This document shows, piece by piece, positions 53,001 to 61,584 of a stretch of 64,000 nucleotides of DNA. Origin of the DNA: Lachnospiraceae bacterium (lineage in GTDB: Bacteria > Bacillota > Clostridia > Lachnospirales > Lachnospiraceae); contig JAEEUS010000005.1 in the NCBI GenBank assembly GCA_016290615.1, positions 1-64,000 of the forward strand, in the 5' to 3' direction. The notes beneath the pieces were generated by a model. It made no database searches and had not been told where the DNA came from. It saw only the letters and a program-made list of their open reading frames with translations. The position numbers were made by a program, and so were the translations under genes. The stretch's first letter is position 1, and each line of letters begins with the position of its first letter.

Positions 53001-53712
53001 CAAGGACGTCCGTACACATCAGCATTCTCAGCGTGTTGCAGAGTATTCGGTACTGATAGCTGATGAAATGGGATGTTTTGAGAAAAGACACAGAAAGAAA
53101 GAACTGGCTAACCTCAGGAAAGCTGCACAGCTGCATGATATTGGAAAGATTGGCGTTCCTGACAGAGTCCTTAACAAAGTGGGACGTCTTGATGATGAAG
53201 AATACGCTCTGATGAAATCACATGTTACAAGAGGAGCTGAGATTTTAAAGGATTTCACTCTTGTGGAGCATGTAGAGGAAGGAACACGATACCATCATGA
53301 AAGATATGACGGAAAAGGTTATCCTGACGGGCTTGTGGGTGATCAGATCCCTCTGTTTGGCAGGATAATATCGGTAGCCGATGCTTTTGATGCAATGACT
53401 TCTAACCGTGTATACCGTAATCACATGGATACTGATTACGTTTTGAATGAAATGAAGCGAGGCAGAGGAACACAGTTTGATCCGGATGCTCTTGATGCAT
53501 TCATACGCCTTATCGACAAGGGTATCATCAATCTGGAAGAGCTCTATGCACAGAAGCGTGCCGAGATCAAGCAGGCCGAAAGCGAGCAGGCTGATCCGGA
53601 GGCACAGAAGGAGCTTGCACGACGCGTCGAGGAAGACAAGAAGATTCAGGCTGCCACCATGGAGAATGAGAAAAAGGAAGATACTTCGGATGAGAAAGGA
53701 GAGAAAGCATGA
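50035..53712 (+). CDS. ECF S-component-like membrane domain + beta-propeller + Y_Y_Y + HD-GYP
   Basis: 1225 residues; AAGGAGG before the ATG. Residues 1-180 have about five or six membrane helices with GDSLGTVLCAYIGGPVCGAI and NLAYCVINR, the style of ECF transporter S components. A second hydrophobic segment (197-213) ends in ARAEE, like a signal peptidase site, at 214-216. Residues about 228-845 contain propeller repeats of two-component regulator type (LWIGTYAGLYRY, LWIGTNDNGL, LWFTSSRLGLLRL, LWICTYGSGLIEY). A Y_Y_Y-like domain (about 860-925) and a membrane helix (941-963) follow. The HD-GYP (about 985-1165) has H1034-D1035 (LHDIGKIGVPD), YHHERYDGKGYPDGL and VADAFDAMT. It should hydrolyse cyclic di-GMP inside the cell in response to an outside ligand. 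A charged tail ends the chain. Confidence 0.85.
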   Translation: MKTWKTSRIILFIAGCVSLNIFGKLLAARFDLPLWGDSLGTVLCAYIGGPVCGAIVGVTANLAYCVINRLSVAYSITSIALAFIIGFAAKRKWFDRFYGFMKAASLAMVVALVVSVPINLIFDNGYTGNTWGNGIVEYLLGHEWPHLLCSVLGQLAIEFADKILTVAAVYLAILYRRFRKEENGENISADRSKAATPAIILLILGLVLSMPVDARAEEVSRLDLPDYNDYVQSVYSGNNGLPCGEANDIAQTNDGVLWIGTYAGLYRYNGREFRWVDDYESVKNVNCLYVDEEGRLWIGTNDNGLSIVIREKVVNVLDQSNGLSSNSVRCITRASDGYYYVGTTGSMHIIAMNNGINVSGTLEEVNYADSITADQNGNVVTITSEGKLFLIRNGVVKAALRNEDEEDAFNCCAFAPDGELMVGTATNHIYSYDVSEGYFKQLDVRTCREINNINNLNYLSNGTLFISTDSGVSYIDVNGYHSLNTNDFNNSIDNMLYDYQGNLWFTSSRLGLLRLAKSPFKDVYGAIGMERRVVNAIVAWQGCYYIGTDKGLDVVDRTCRIQIHNSMTDELDGKRIRCMYVDGDNHLWICTYGSGLIEYAPDEEKWSYNADSGSFGNRARIVTGLSDGTILAAGDTGISYIKDHKVTKTISNEDGLINSMILTVTELSDGTILAGTDGDGIAVIKNGEVIDMFTRDDGLSSGVILRTVKDPKTEGVFIVTSNSLCYLDTDSTIRVLDKFPYFNNYDIWVKDEDSLFVMSSAGIYVVERDELVAGGEIAWELLDARRGLGTSLTANSWNYYNGSGELYLPCDTGVYIIDVDKYNSDVRSYRMQLASVKLDGVLQPIARKGAITVGRGVSRVELSPEILNYTIQEPNVGYFLEGYDTQWTIVPQNSLNNIFYLNLPAGKYTFHLAIFDSAGERVFEERKFELVKTGEIYEQPYFIFYMLLILSLAIIWFTWLVVQRQLNQQQIKLNMANETVNAIAKAVDAKDVRTHQHSQRVAEYSVLIADEMGCFEKRHRKKELANLRKAAQLHDIGKIGVPDRVLNKVGRLDDEEYALMKSHVTRGAEILKDFTLVEHVEEGTRYHHERYDGKGYPDGLVGDQIPLFGRIISVADAFDAMTSNRVYRNHMDTDYVLNEMKRGRGTQFDPDALDAFIRLIDKGIINLEELYAQKRAEIKQAESEQADPEAQKELARRVEEDKKIQAATMENEKKEDTSDEKGEKA

Positions 53713-54908
53713 AACGTGTATATATAACTACTGCAATTACATGTCTGGCTGTGCTGGCTGTTTTCATCCTGTGTTTCAGAATTCTCAACCTTTCGGGAAC
53801 GAAGGAACATCTGACGGTAGGCTTTGTTTATGATAATGATGAGAGCACACCTTATACATATAATTTTTCACTGGCAAAAGATGCTGTTGAAAAAGCTTAC
53901 GGAGACAAGGTGGATATACTCACCTGCAGCAACGTGCTTGATGATGAGATTAAAGAGCCGGTAGCTGAGCTTGCTCAGGGAGGCTGTGACATCATATTCT
54001 TTAACGGATACAGCGAGTTAGTCATGGACCTTGCCGAGCAGTATCCTGACATTCAGTTCTGTCAGACCTCATATATGGATATGAACGGAAAGACAGTACC
54101 GAAAAACTATCATACGTTCAAGGGAGAAGCCTATCAGGGGCGATATGTGAGCGGAATAGCTGCAGGCATGAAGATAAAGCAGATGATATCCGAGGGTGTT
54201 ATTACCGAAGATCAGGCTCTGGTAGGATTTGTCGCTGCATTTTCCACACCTGAGGTTATCTCCGGATATACGGCATTTTTGCTGGGAGCCCGTTCAGTAG
54301 TGCCAGATACCCAGATGAAGGTGCTTTATACAGGGACATGGAGCAGCTATGCTCAGGAGAAGGCTTCGGCTCAGAAGCTGATAGATGACGGATGCGTGAT
54401 CATCTCACAGCATACTGATACGATAGGTCCTGCTATTGCATGTGAGGAAGCATCAAAGAATTGGCCAGTTTATCATGTCGGATATAATCAGAGCATGTCC
54501 GAGGTCGCACCTACCACTTCTCTTGTTACTTCGAGGATATGCTGGGAGCCTTATGTGCTCACTGCTGTAGAAGCTGTTAGGACCAACAAGGGGATCGAAG
54601 AGTCTTTTGCCGGTCATGGCAAGATTCACGGAAATGATATTTCGGCCGGATTTGATTACGGATGGGTGGAGATGGATGATATCAATCTTCAGGCAGTTGC
54701 TCCGGGAACACAGGAGGCTATGAATAAAGCTATTGATATGTTTGTCCGCGGCAACAATATCTTTGTATTCAAGGGAGATTATACCGGTGTGAATCCTGAT
54801 GATCCTTCGGATACAATAGATCTTAAGCTGGGTTATATAGAGAACGAATACTCGTCCTATCCTTCATTCTATTACATCCTTAAGGACATTATTACGATAG
54901 TGGAATGA
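53709..54908 (+). CDS. BMP-family (nucleoside/basic membrane protein) binding protein with signal anchor
   Basis: 399 residues; ATG overlaps the preceding stop by 4 bases. N-terminal hydrophobic helix (about 4-26) as signal or anchor; the cysteine in FILCF does not fit a lipobox, unlike usual BMP lipoproteins. The rest is a periplasmic-binding-protein fold with family features: LTVGFVYDNDESTPYTYNFS, CDIIFFNGYSEL, GEAYQGRYVSGIAAGMK, VGFVAAFSTPEVISGYTAFLLGA (seen in two parts) and VISQHTDT, GYNQSM. Known relatives bind purine nucleosides. No ABC ATPase or permease gene is nearby, so it is probably an input subunit for the HD-GYP protein; that is inference. Confidence 0.85.
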   Translation: MKRVYITTAITCLAVLAVFILCFRILNLSGTKEHLTVGFVYDNDESTPYTYNFSLAKDAVEKAYGDKVDILTCSNVLDDEIKEPVAELAQGGCDIIFFNGYSELVMDLAEQYPDIQFCQTSYMDMNGKTVPKNYHTFKGEAYQGRYVSGIAAGMKIKQMISEGVITEDQALVGFVAAFSTPEVISGYTAFLLGARSVVPDTQMKVLYTGTWSSYAQEKASAQKLIDDGCVIISQHTDTIGPAIACEEASKNWPVYHVGYNQSMSEVAPTTSLVTSRICWEPYVLTAVEAVRTNKGIEESFAGHGKIHGNDISAGFDYGWVEMDDINLQAVAPGTQEAMNKAIDMFVRGNNIFVFKGDYTGVNPDDPSDTIDLKLGYIENEYSSYPSFYYILKDIITIVE

Positions 54909-54936
54909 TGTCATATGCCTGTTATAATTACAGTAA

Positions 54937-54965
54937 TTGAAATGACTCTTCATTTATGATAACAT
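54937..54965 (+). promoter_or_regulatory. Promoter for ychF
   Basis: TTGAAA at 54937-54942, 17-base spacer ending TGA, TAACAT at 54960-54965. Confidence 0.55.
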
Positions 54966-55033
54966 TGTGAAGTTGATCATCGATTAAATGCTAAACTGCC
55001 TGATGGGCATATGGATAAAGGAGAGTAAACAAG

Positions 55034-56134
55034 ATGAAACTGGGAATCGTTGGATTACCGAATGTAGGAAAATCAACATTATTCAATTCACTGACAAAGG
55101 CGGGTGCGGAATCGGCCAATTATCCGTTCTGTACTATAGATCCCAATGTCGGTGTGGTTGCGGTTCCGGATGAAAGGATAAAGCTTTTAGGAAAACTGTA
55201 CAATACCAAAAAGGTAACTCCTGCAGTAATAGAATTTGTTGATATTGCGGGACTCGTAAAGGGTGCCAGCAAGGGTGAAGGCCTCGGCAACCAGTTTCTT
55301 GCAAATATCCGTGAGGTTGATGCGATAGTTCACGTTGTAAGATGCTTTGAGGACGGCAATGTGGTTCATGTCGACGGAAGCGTTGATCCTGCAAGGGATA
55401 TAGAGACAATAAATTATGAGCTGATATTCTCTGACATGGAGATACTTGACAGAAGGATCGCGAAAGTTGCAAAGCAGGCAAAGATGGATAAGACTGTTGC
55501 AAAAGAATATGAACAGCTCGAAGCTATAAAAGCTCATCTCGAAGCCGGAAACATGGCAAAGACATTCCCCATGTCTGAGGACGAGGATAAGATAGCGTGG
55601 TTCAATTCATACAATCTTCTTACAGCCAAACCCACGATATATGCTGCTAATGTATCAGAGGACGATCTTGCTGATGACGGTGCGAATAACCCGCATGTTC
55701 AGGCAGTAAGGAAAATGGCACAGGAAGAAAACAGCGAGGTATTTGTTATCTGTGCACAGATCGAACAGGAGATAGCCGAGCTTGATGATGAAGAAAAAGC
55801 AATGTTTTTAGAGGATCTCGGTTTAAAGGAATCCGGTCTGGATAAGCTGATAGCTGCAAGCTACCGCATCCTTAACCTTATGAGCTTTTTGACTGCAGGA
55901 GAGGATGAGTGCAGAGCCTGGACCATAAAGATAGGTACTAAAGCTCCACAGGCTGCAGGAAAGATACATACCGATTTTGAGAGAGGCTTTATCAAGGCAG
56001 AAGTTGTCAACTATAAGGACCTGCTCGAACAGGGCAGCCTGGCTGCTGCTAGAGAAAAGGGACTTGTCGGCATGGAAGGCAAGGAGTATGTCGTTCAGGA
56101 CGGAGATGTCATACTGTTCAGATTCAATGTATAG
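55034..56134 (+). CDS. ychF: Ribosome-binding ATPase YchF
   Basis: 366 residues, typical for YchF/OLA1. Opens with GIVGLPNVGKSTLFN (P-loop), then DPNVGVVAVPD, VDIAGLVKGASKGEGLGN (switch region), and NVSEDDL in place of a normal NKxD, matching the family's preference for ATP. C-terminal TGS-like domain with AWTIKIGTKAPQAAG and DGDVILFRFNV. YchF binds ribosomes and is linked to stress and redox responses. AAAGGAGAG precedes the ATG. Confidence 0.97.
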   Translation: MKLGIVGLPNVGKSTLFNSLTKAGAESANYPFCTIDPNVGVVAVPDERIKLLGKLYNTKKVTPAVIEFVDIAGLVKGASKGEGLGNQFLANIREVDAIVHVVRCFEDGNVVHVDGSVDPARDIETINYELIFSDMEILDRRIAKVAKQAKMDKTVAKEYEQLEAIKAHLEAGNMAKTFPMSEDEDKIAWFNSYNLLTAKPTIYAANVSEDDLADDGANNPHVQAVRKMAQEENSEVFVICAQIEQEIAELDDEEKAMFLEDLGLKESGLDKLIAASYRILNLMSFLTAGEDECRAWTIKIGTKAPQAAGKIHTDFERGFIKAEVVNYKDLLEQGSLAAAREKGLVGMEGKEYVVQDGDVILFRFNV

Positions 56135-56204
56135 TACGACAGTCAAAATGACGAAATTTTAATGCCGGTTTTATGAAAAATTAACAAAGGATTTATAAAG
56201 TTTA

Positions 56205-56241
56205 GAAAAGAGACACAATATATAGTGCCTCTTTTCTTTTT
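56205..56241 (+). terminator. Terminator after ychF
   Basis: Stem GAAAAGAGACAC (56205-56216) / GTGCCTCTTTTC (56225-56236), 11 of 12 pairs (one A-C mismatch), loop of 8, then TTTTTG. Confidence 0.8.
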
Positions 56242-56318
56242 GCACACCAAATATAGACATGCTCATTTCTTGAGGTCTGGAACCCAATCTAAACAGGAAT
56301 TTGAATCGGTTTTTAGCC

Positions 56319-56347
56319 TTGAAATCACGGCATTTATACGATAAAAT
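56319..56347 (+). promoter_or_regulatory. Promoter of the division (dcw) cluster
   Basis: TTGAAA at 56319-56324, 17-base spacer, TAAAAT at 56342-56347. The start site would fall at the first MraZ box. Confidence 0.65.
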
Positions 56348-56353
56348 GGTAGC

Positions 56354-56390
56354 AAGTGGTGGAAAGTGGAATGTTAGTGACACAAAGTGG
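56354..56390 (+). promoter_or_regulatory. MraZ operator: repeated AAGTGG boxes
   Basis: GTGG occurs at 56356, 56366 and 56387 and GTGA at 56377, each preceded by A, so four boxes are spaced 10, 11 and 10 bases, one helical turn apart. MraZ is known to bind such direct repeats upstream of its own gene. The last box overlaps the mraZ ribosome binding site, so repression of transcription and perhaps of translation fits. Confidence 0.82.
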
Positions 56391-56399
56391 TGATTATCA

Positions 56400-56831
56400 A
56401 TGTTCATGGGAGAATACAATCACACAATCGATCCAAAGGGCAGAGTTATCGTACCTGCCAAGTTCAGAGATGCTCTCGGTGAACATTTTGTAGTTACCAA
56501 AGGACTTGACGGTTGCCTGTTTGTATATGATGAGAAGGAATGGGCACTGTTTGAGGAAAAGCTTAAGACACTTCCGATCACCAATAAAGAAGCCAGAGCG
56601 TTTGTCAGATTCTTTCTTGCAGGTGCGGCTGAGGTCGAGACAGACAAGCAGGGAAGGATACTTCTTCCGTCGGTGTTGAGAGAATATGCCGAACTTGAAA
56701 AGGATGTAGTCCTTATAGGAGCCGGAGGAAGAGTTGAGATCTGGAGCAAGGGACGCTGGGAAGGAACTGCACAGTTTGATGATGTAAACGAGATCGCTGA
56801 GCATATGCTTAATCTCGGATTTGGAATATAG
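56400..56831 (+). CDS. mraZ: Transcriptional regulator MraZ
   Basis: 143 residues, the usual length. Begins [21 protein letters not shown] split over the first AbrB-like repeat (DxKGR motif), with the second repeat in [17 protein letters not shown]. MraZ forms a ring of dimers and represses the division cluster through direct GTGG repeats, seen just upstream. ATG 56400 is preferred over 56406 because the family starts MFMGEY. First gene of the cluster, three bases before rsmH. Confidence 0.97.
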   Translation: MFMGEYNHTIDPKGRVIVPAKFRDALGEHFVVTKGLDGCLFVYDEKEWALFEEKLKTLPITNKEARAFVRFFLAGAAEVETDKQGRILLPSVLREYAELEKDVVLIGAGGRVEIWSKGRWEGTAQFDDVNEIAEHMLNLGFGI

Positions 56832-56834
56832 GAT

Positions 56835-57767
56835 ATGGAGTTTGAACACAGATCGGTACTTCTTGATGAGTGCATCGAAGGACTGAACATCAAACCGGAC
56901 GGCATATATGTCGACGGAACGCTCGGAGGAGCGGGGCATTCCTATGAGATAGCAAAAAGGCTGAATAAAAACGGCAGACTGATAGGAATAGATCAGGATG
57001 AGGATGCCATAAAAGCCGCAACTGAAAGGCTTAGAGAGTTTGACAATGTTACCATAGTCCGAAGCAATTACGAAAACATACGATCCATATTAAACGGACT
57101 TGGAATAGAAAAGGTCGACGGAATACTGCTTGACCTGGGAGTGAGTTCATATCAGCTCGATACGATAGAAAGAGGCTTCTCTTACAAGTATGACACGCAG
57201 CTTGATATGAGAATGGATACAAGACAGAGCCTGACAGCCAAGGACATAGTCAACGGCTACAGCGAAAAGGAACTGTTCAGGATAATAAGGGATTACGGAG
57301 AAGACGGATTCGCGCAGAATATCGCAAAGCACATAGTAAAGGCGAGAGAGGGGTCGCCGATAAACACGACATATGAGCTTAACGAGATAATAAAAGCAGC
57401 GATACCGGCAAAGATGAGGGCTAACGGACATCCGTCCAAGAAAACCTTCCAGGCTATCAGGATAGAGTGCAACAGAGAACTTGATGTCCTGAAGAACAGC
57501 ATGGATGACATGATCGATCTATTGGCCGACAAGGGAAGGCTGGTGATCATCACATTCCATTCGCTGGAAGACAGGATAGTAAAATCTGCCATGAAAAAGC
57601 AGGAAAACCCGTGCACATGTCCGCCAAGCTTTCCGGTATGTGTATGCGGTAACGTTTCAAAGGGGAAGGTAATAACGAAGAAACCGATATTACCTAGTCA
57701 AAGGGAGAGAGAGGAGAATACAAGGTCAAAGAGTGCCAAATTAAGGATATTTGAAAAAGAGGTGTAA
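56835..57767 (+). CDS. rsmH: 16S rRNA m4C1402 methyltransferase RsmH
   Basis: 310 residues. SAM-binding motif [20 protein letters not shown], then [33 protein letters not shown] segment ([13 protein letters not shown]), [10 protein letters not shown], and a C-terminal KKPILPS. It methylates N4 of C1402 in 16S rRNA and stands second in the division cluster in most bacteria. The ftsL-like gene begins one base after its stop. Confidence 0.97.
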   Translation: MEFEHRSVLLDECIEGLNIKPDGIYVDGTLGGAGHSYEIAKRLNKNGRLIGIDQDEDAIKAATERLREFDNVTIVRSNYENIRSILNGLGIEKVDGILLDLGVSSYQLDTIERGFSYKYDTQLDMRMDTRQSLTAKDIVNGYSEKELFRIIRDYGEDGFAQNIAKHIVKAREGSPINTTYELNEIIKAAIPAKMRANGHPSKKTFQAIRIECNRELDVLKNSMDDMIDLLADKGRLVIITFHSLEDRIVKSAMKKQENPCTCPPSFPVCVCGNVSKGKVITKKPILPSQREREENTRSKSAKLRIFEKEV

Positions 57768-57768
57768 G

Positions 57769-58236
57769 ATGGCAACCAGAGCTAACACAGCAAGAAATTT
57801 AAGAGGGACATACGTGCAGGGCAATACCGTTCGCAAGGAAGATCTCATAAGGGAGATGAACAAGCCTTACAAGCCCGTAGATGCCAGAGTTGCAAGAAAC
57901 AGAGCAAAGGCAAAGAGAATGAGCCCGGGATACGTGCTTTTCCTTGGTGCTGCTGTTGTTATCGCGTGCCTTACACTTACAAGCTATATAAAGATGCAGG
58001 CTGAACTCACTGTAAGCATCAAGAGAGTGGCTTATCTGGAAAACGAGCTCAATAACCTCAGACTTACAAACGACGAGGAACTTGAGCGTATCGAGAGCAG
58101 CGTGAATCTTGAAGAGATCAAACAGATTGCTGTAGAAGAATTGGGAATGACCTATGCAAAAGCGGGACAAGTTGTTACAATATCTGATGAGGGTAGCGAC
58201 TACGTAAGACAGCTTAAGGAACTTCCGAGCAACTAG
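57769..58236 (+). CDS. ftsL: FtsL-like division protein
   Basis: 155 residues from ATG 57769 with GAGGTG upstream; an earlier in-frame ATG is inside rsmH. A basic cytoplasmic N-terminus (about 1-65), one membrane helix (YVLFLGAAVVIACLTLTSYI), then a short coiled coil with a leucine heptad (VAYLENELNNLRL) and a conserved-type IAVEELGMTYA near the end. Position between rsmH and the division penicillin-binding protein, size and topology all fit FtsL, a bitopic divisome protein that works with FtsQ/DivIB and DivIC. Sequence conservation in this family is low. Confidence 0.85.
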   Translation: MATRANTARNLRGTYVQGNTVRKEDLIREMNKPYKPVDARVARNRAKAKRMSPGYVLFLGAAVVIACLTLTSYIKMQAELTVSIKRVAYLENELNNLRLTNDEELERIESSVNLEEIKQIAVEELGMTYAKAGQVVTISDEGSDYVRQLKELPSN

Positions 58237-58247
58237 GAGCATTTGTT

Positions 58248-60446
58248 TTGAAAAGCGAAAAAAGAGTTAAAAGAGTCAGAAGAATAAGAGTTGAAAACGG
58301 ACTCAATAAAGATATGCAGGCAAAGCTGGTGATACTTTTTGTTATGGTATTACTGGCTTTTGCAGGTTTAGGAGTAAGGCTCATTACCATCACCAGAGAT
58401 AACGGCGAGAGATATAAAAAACAGGTACTGAGTCAGCAGAAATACAATTCGATCACACTTCCGTACAAGCGAGGAGACATCCTTGACTGCAAGGGCAACA
58501 AGCTCGCTACGTCTGAGAAGGTCTATAACATGATAATCGATGCCAAGGTCATGCTCGACAAGGAAGAGAGCCTTGAAGCAACACTGGATGCACTCAGAAC
58601 ATGCTTCCCCACACTTGACATATCGGCTATCAGAAATCATGTCACACAAAACCCTTCATCACAGTATCACATAGTTAAAAAACAGCTCACTTACGATGAA
58701 ATAAGCGCTTTTTTGGAGATGGATAACAATAACGAGGAGTATCCTGACATTGCCGGCGTATGGTTTGAGAATGAATATAAGAGAGTATATCCGAACAATT
58801 CGCTCGCCAGCGATGTAATCGGATTTACCGTAAGAGGAGAAGGCGGACAGTACGGTCTCGAACAGTACTACAATGATATCCTTGAGGGCATAAACGGCCG
58901 TGACTACGGCTATCTCAACGAGGATGAGACGCTTGAGAGGACCACTATCCCCGCAACAGACGGCTATAACATAGTCACAACGATAGATGCGAACATCCAG
59001 CAGATAGCGGAAAAGTATCTCTATCAGTTCAATGAGGAATACAAGAACGCTGCAAGAGACGGCAACGGTGCCAATAATCTCGGATGCATCATAATGGATG
59101 TGGATTCCGGAGACATACTTGCCATGGCAAGCTATCCGACCTTTGATCTTAATAATCCGAGAGACACATCAAGACTGATCGGCATGAAAAAGTCGGAGCT
59201 TAACGGTACCATACCGTATGATGCTATTGTTCTTACGGAGAGCAACATTGAAGAGGAGCTTTCAGACGATGAGCTTAAAAATGCGAATCTTGCCAATCTC
59301 TGGAAGAATTTCTGCATAAGCAACACTTATGAGCCGGGTTCGACATACAAACCCTTTACTGTTGCGTGCGGACTTGAAGCAGGAAAGCTTACCGGAGAAG
59401 AATACTATACCTGTAACGGAGCGCTTCAGGTGGCTGATCACAACATCAAGTGTCATAACTACAAGAAGGGTGGCTGCGGCACACTCAGTGTTAAGGGTGC
59501 AGTAGAGAATTCCTGCAACGTATCATTCATGCTCATGGGACGACAGATCGGTTCACCCACATTCCTCGAATATCAGAGCAAATACAATTTCGGACTTAAG
59601 ACAAATATAGACTTGTACGGTGAATCAAGAACTGATTCGCTGATATTCTCCGGCGATACGATGGGAGAGACGGAACTTGCAACATCAACATTCGGACAGG
59701 GCTTTAATGTTACGATGATCCAGATGATCACAGGCTTCTGTTCACTCATAAACGGCGGATATTATTATGAGCCTCATATGGTGAGCAAGATAACAGCTTC
59801 AGACGGCTCTGTTGTAAAGACTATCACTCCCAGAGTGCTCAAACAGACTATTTCAGAGCATACATCCGCAGAGATCGTTGATTATTGCATAGGTGTTGTT
59901 GAAGAAGGAACAGGTAAGGAAGCAAGACCTGCCGGATACAGGATAGGCGGAAAAACCGGAACAGCGGAAATGGTTCCCAGAGACAGAACCAACTATCTGC
60001 TCTCGTTCATGGGATTTGCACCCGCGGACAATCCGCAGATCGCGATATACATAGTTGTTGACAGACCGAATTCATGGATTCAGGACAACGTTGGATTTGC
60101 AAGGAAGCTTTGCAAGCAGATACTTACAGAAGTACTTCCGTATATGAACATCTACATGACTGAAGAACTCACAGAGAAAGAGGAGGCAGAACTTGCCGAG
60201 CTCAATATAACGATAAAGAAGGCAACGCAGCCTGAGGAGGAGGAACAGCCTGAGGTAACAGATGCGCCTGATGTTGATGAGGAAGGAAATATCGATCCTC
60301 ACGGCGGTGATGTCACATCATCTAATCAGGTAACCGAGGAAGAGATGAACAGTGATGATGTTGAGCTTGCTCCGCTTACGGGAAATGTACTGAACGTGGA
60401 AACCGGTGAAGCGGTAAGGGAAAATACAGATGAAGTTCCATACTAA
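58248..60446 (+). CDS. Division-type class B penicillin-binding protein (FtsI/SpoVD-like)
   Basis: 732 residues from TTG 58248 with AGGAG 8 bases upstream. One membrane helix (about 26-46), a dimerisation domain, then the transpeptidase domain with catalytic S365 in STYK (365-368), SCN, and K569-T-G (GGKTGTAE). It crosslinks septal peptidoglycan. No PASTA domains; the last about 85 residues are a Glu/Asp-rich low-complexity tail, which is atypical for SpoVD. FtsW follows with a 17-base overlap, its usual glycosyltransferase partner. Confidence 0.93.
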   Translation: MKSEKRVKRVRRIRVENGLNKDMQAKLVILFVMVLLAFAGLGVRLITITRDNGERYKKQVLSQQKYNSITLPYKRGDILDCKGNKLATSEKVYNMIIDAKVMLDKEESLEATLDALRTCFPTLDISAIRNHVTQNPSSQYHIVKKQLTYDEISAFLEMDNNNEEYPDIAGVWFENEYKRVYPNNSLASDVIGFTVRGEGGQYGLEQYYNDILEGINGRDYGYLNEDETLERTTIPATDGYNIVTTIDANIQQIAEKYLYQFNEEYKNAARDGNGANNLGCIIMDVDSGDILAMASYPTFDLNNPRDTSRLIGMKKSELNGTIPYDAIVLTESNIEEELSDDELKNANLANLWKNFCISNTYEPGSTYKPFTVACGLEAGKLTGEEYYTCNGALQVADHNIKCHNYKKGGCGTLSVKGAVENSCNVSFMLMGRQIGSPTFLEYQSKYNFGLKTNIDLYGESRTDSLIFSGDTMGETELATSTFGQGFNVTMIQMITGFCSLINGGYYYEPHMVSKITASDGSVVKTITPRVLKQTISEHTSAEIVDYCIGVVEEGTGKEARPAGYRIGGKTGTAEMVPRDRTNYLLSFMGFAPADNPQIAIYIVVDRPNSWIQDNVGFARKLCKQILTEVLPYMNIYMTEELTEKEEAELAELNITIKKATQPEEEEQPEVTDAPDVDEEGNIDPHGGDVTSSNQVTEEEMNSDDVELAPLTGNVLNVETGEAVRENTDEVPY

Positions 60447-61581
60447 CGATCAAGACAGAGTAAAACCATATATTGATTTCAGCCTTATTCTGATCACGCT
60501 CTTTTTAGTAGCATTCGGTCTGATAATGGTCTATTCCACGAGCAGTTATGAGGCATCAATGTCTGCGATTACCAAAAACGATGCGGCATACTACCTTAAG
60601 AAGCAGGCAGTGGCATCGGTCGCGGGCATTATACTTATGATATTTATCAGCTATATCCCATATCATTTTTGGGAGAAGCTTTCAGGAATAGCATATGTAG
60701 TATCAGCAGTGCTGATAGTGCTTGTCCTTACTCCTTTGGGATACGAGGCTAACGGTGCGAGAAGATGGCTGAGGATAGGAATATCCGTACAGCCAGCCGA
60801 GATAGCAAAGCTTGCAATGATCATATTTGTGGCGGGGCTTATCTGCAAGCTTAAAGACGGGATAAATACAAGGAAGGGCATGGCTTTTATAATGGCTCCT
60901 CCCGCACTCATATGCCTCATGGTGTGGCAGATCACTGATAACTTAAGCAGTGCCATCATCATATTCGGGATATCATTTGTCATGCTTTTCATAGCCAGCA
61001 GGGACTACAAGAAATTTATTGTATTTACTGCAGCGGCTGCAGGCGTAGCGGCGCTGCTCGTATTTGCGATAACAAAGATGGCCGATTCGGATAAATTCGG
61101 ATTCAGAGGAGCACGTGTACTTGCATGGCTCGATCCTGAAGCATACGCATCGGGCAAGGGATTCCAGACACTTCAGGCCCTTTATGCGATCGGTTCCGGC
61201 GGACTCTTCGGAAAGGGACTCGGACAGAGTATCCAGAAGCAGGGGTTCCTTCCGGAAGCACAGAATGATATGATATTTTCCGTGATATGCGAAGAACTCG
61301 GACTTTTCGGCGGAATATGTATAATGCTTCTGTTTGCATTTCTGCTGTGGAGACTCATGGTGATCGCAAACAATGCAACGGATCTTTACGGCGCATTGCT
61401 TGTCGTAGGAGTAATGGCGCATATCTCCATCCAGGTAATACTGAATATTGCGGTAGTAACAAATACTGTTCCCAATACGGGTATATCACTGCCGTTCATA
61501 AGCTACGGCGGCTCGTCTGTAATGTTTCTTTTGATAGAGATGGGACTGGTCAACAGTGTGGGCCGCAAGATAAGATTCTGA
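60430..61581 (+). CDS. ftsW: SEDS peptidoglycan glycosyltransferase FtsW
   Basis: 383 residues, ten membrane helices. SEDS signatures: GLIMVYSTSSYEA, ANGARRWLRIG (basic catalytic loop), QPAEIAKL, GGLFGKGLGQSIQKQGFLPEAQNDMIF seen in parts with the conserved EAQ-x-D, and a late NTGISLPFISYGGSS. It polymerises glycan strands at the septum together with the class B PBP encoded upstream. ATG 60430 lies inside the PBP gene with AAGGGA nine bases ahead. Confidence 0.95.
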   Translation: MKFHTNDQDRVKPYIDFSLILITLFLVAFGLIMVYSTSSYEASMSAITKNDAAYYLKKQAVASVAGIILMIFISYIPYHFWEKLSGIAYVVSAVLIVLVLTPLGYEANGARRWLRIGISVQPAEIAKLAMIIFVAGLICKLKDGINTRKGMAFIMAPPALICLMVWQITDNLSSAIIIFGISFVMLFIASRDYKKFIVFTAAAAGVAALLVFAITKMADSDKFGFRGARVLAWLDPEAYASGKGFQTLQALYAIGSGGLFGKGLGQSIQKQGFLPEAQNDMIFSVICEELGLFGGICIMLLFAFLLWRLMVIANNATDLYGALLVVGVMAHISIQVILNIAVVTNTVPNTGISLPFISYGGSSVMFLLIEMGLVNSVGRKIRF

Positions 61582-61584
61582 TTT

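Noticed and set aside
53730..53790. Lipobox in the BMP protein
   Set aside because: The cysteine follows FIL, lacking the small residue needed at -1.
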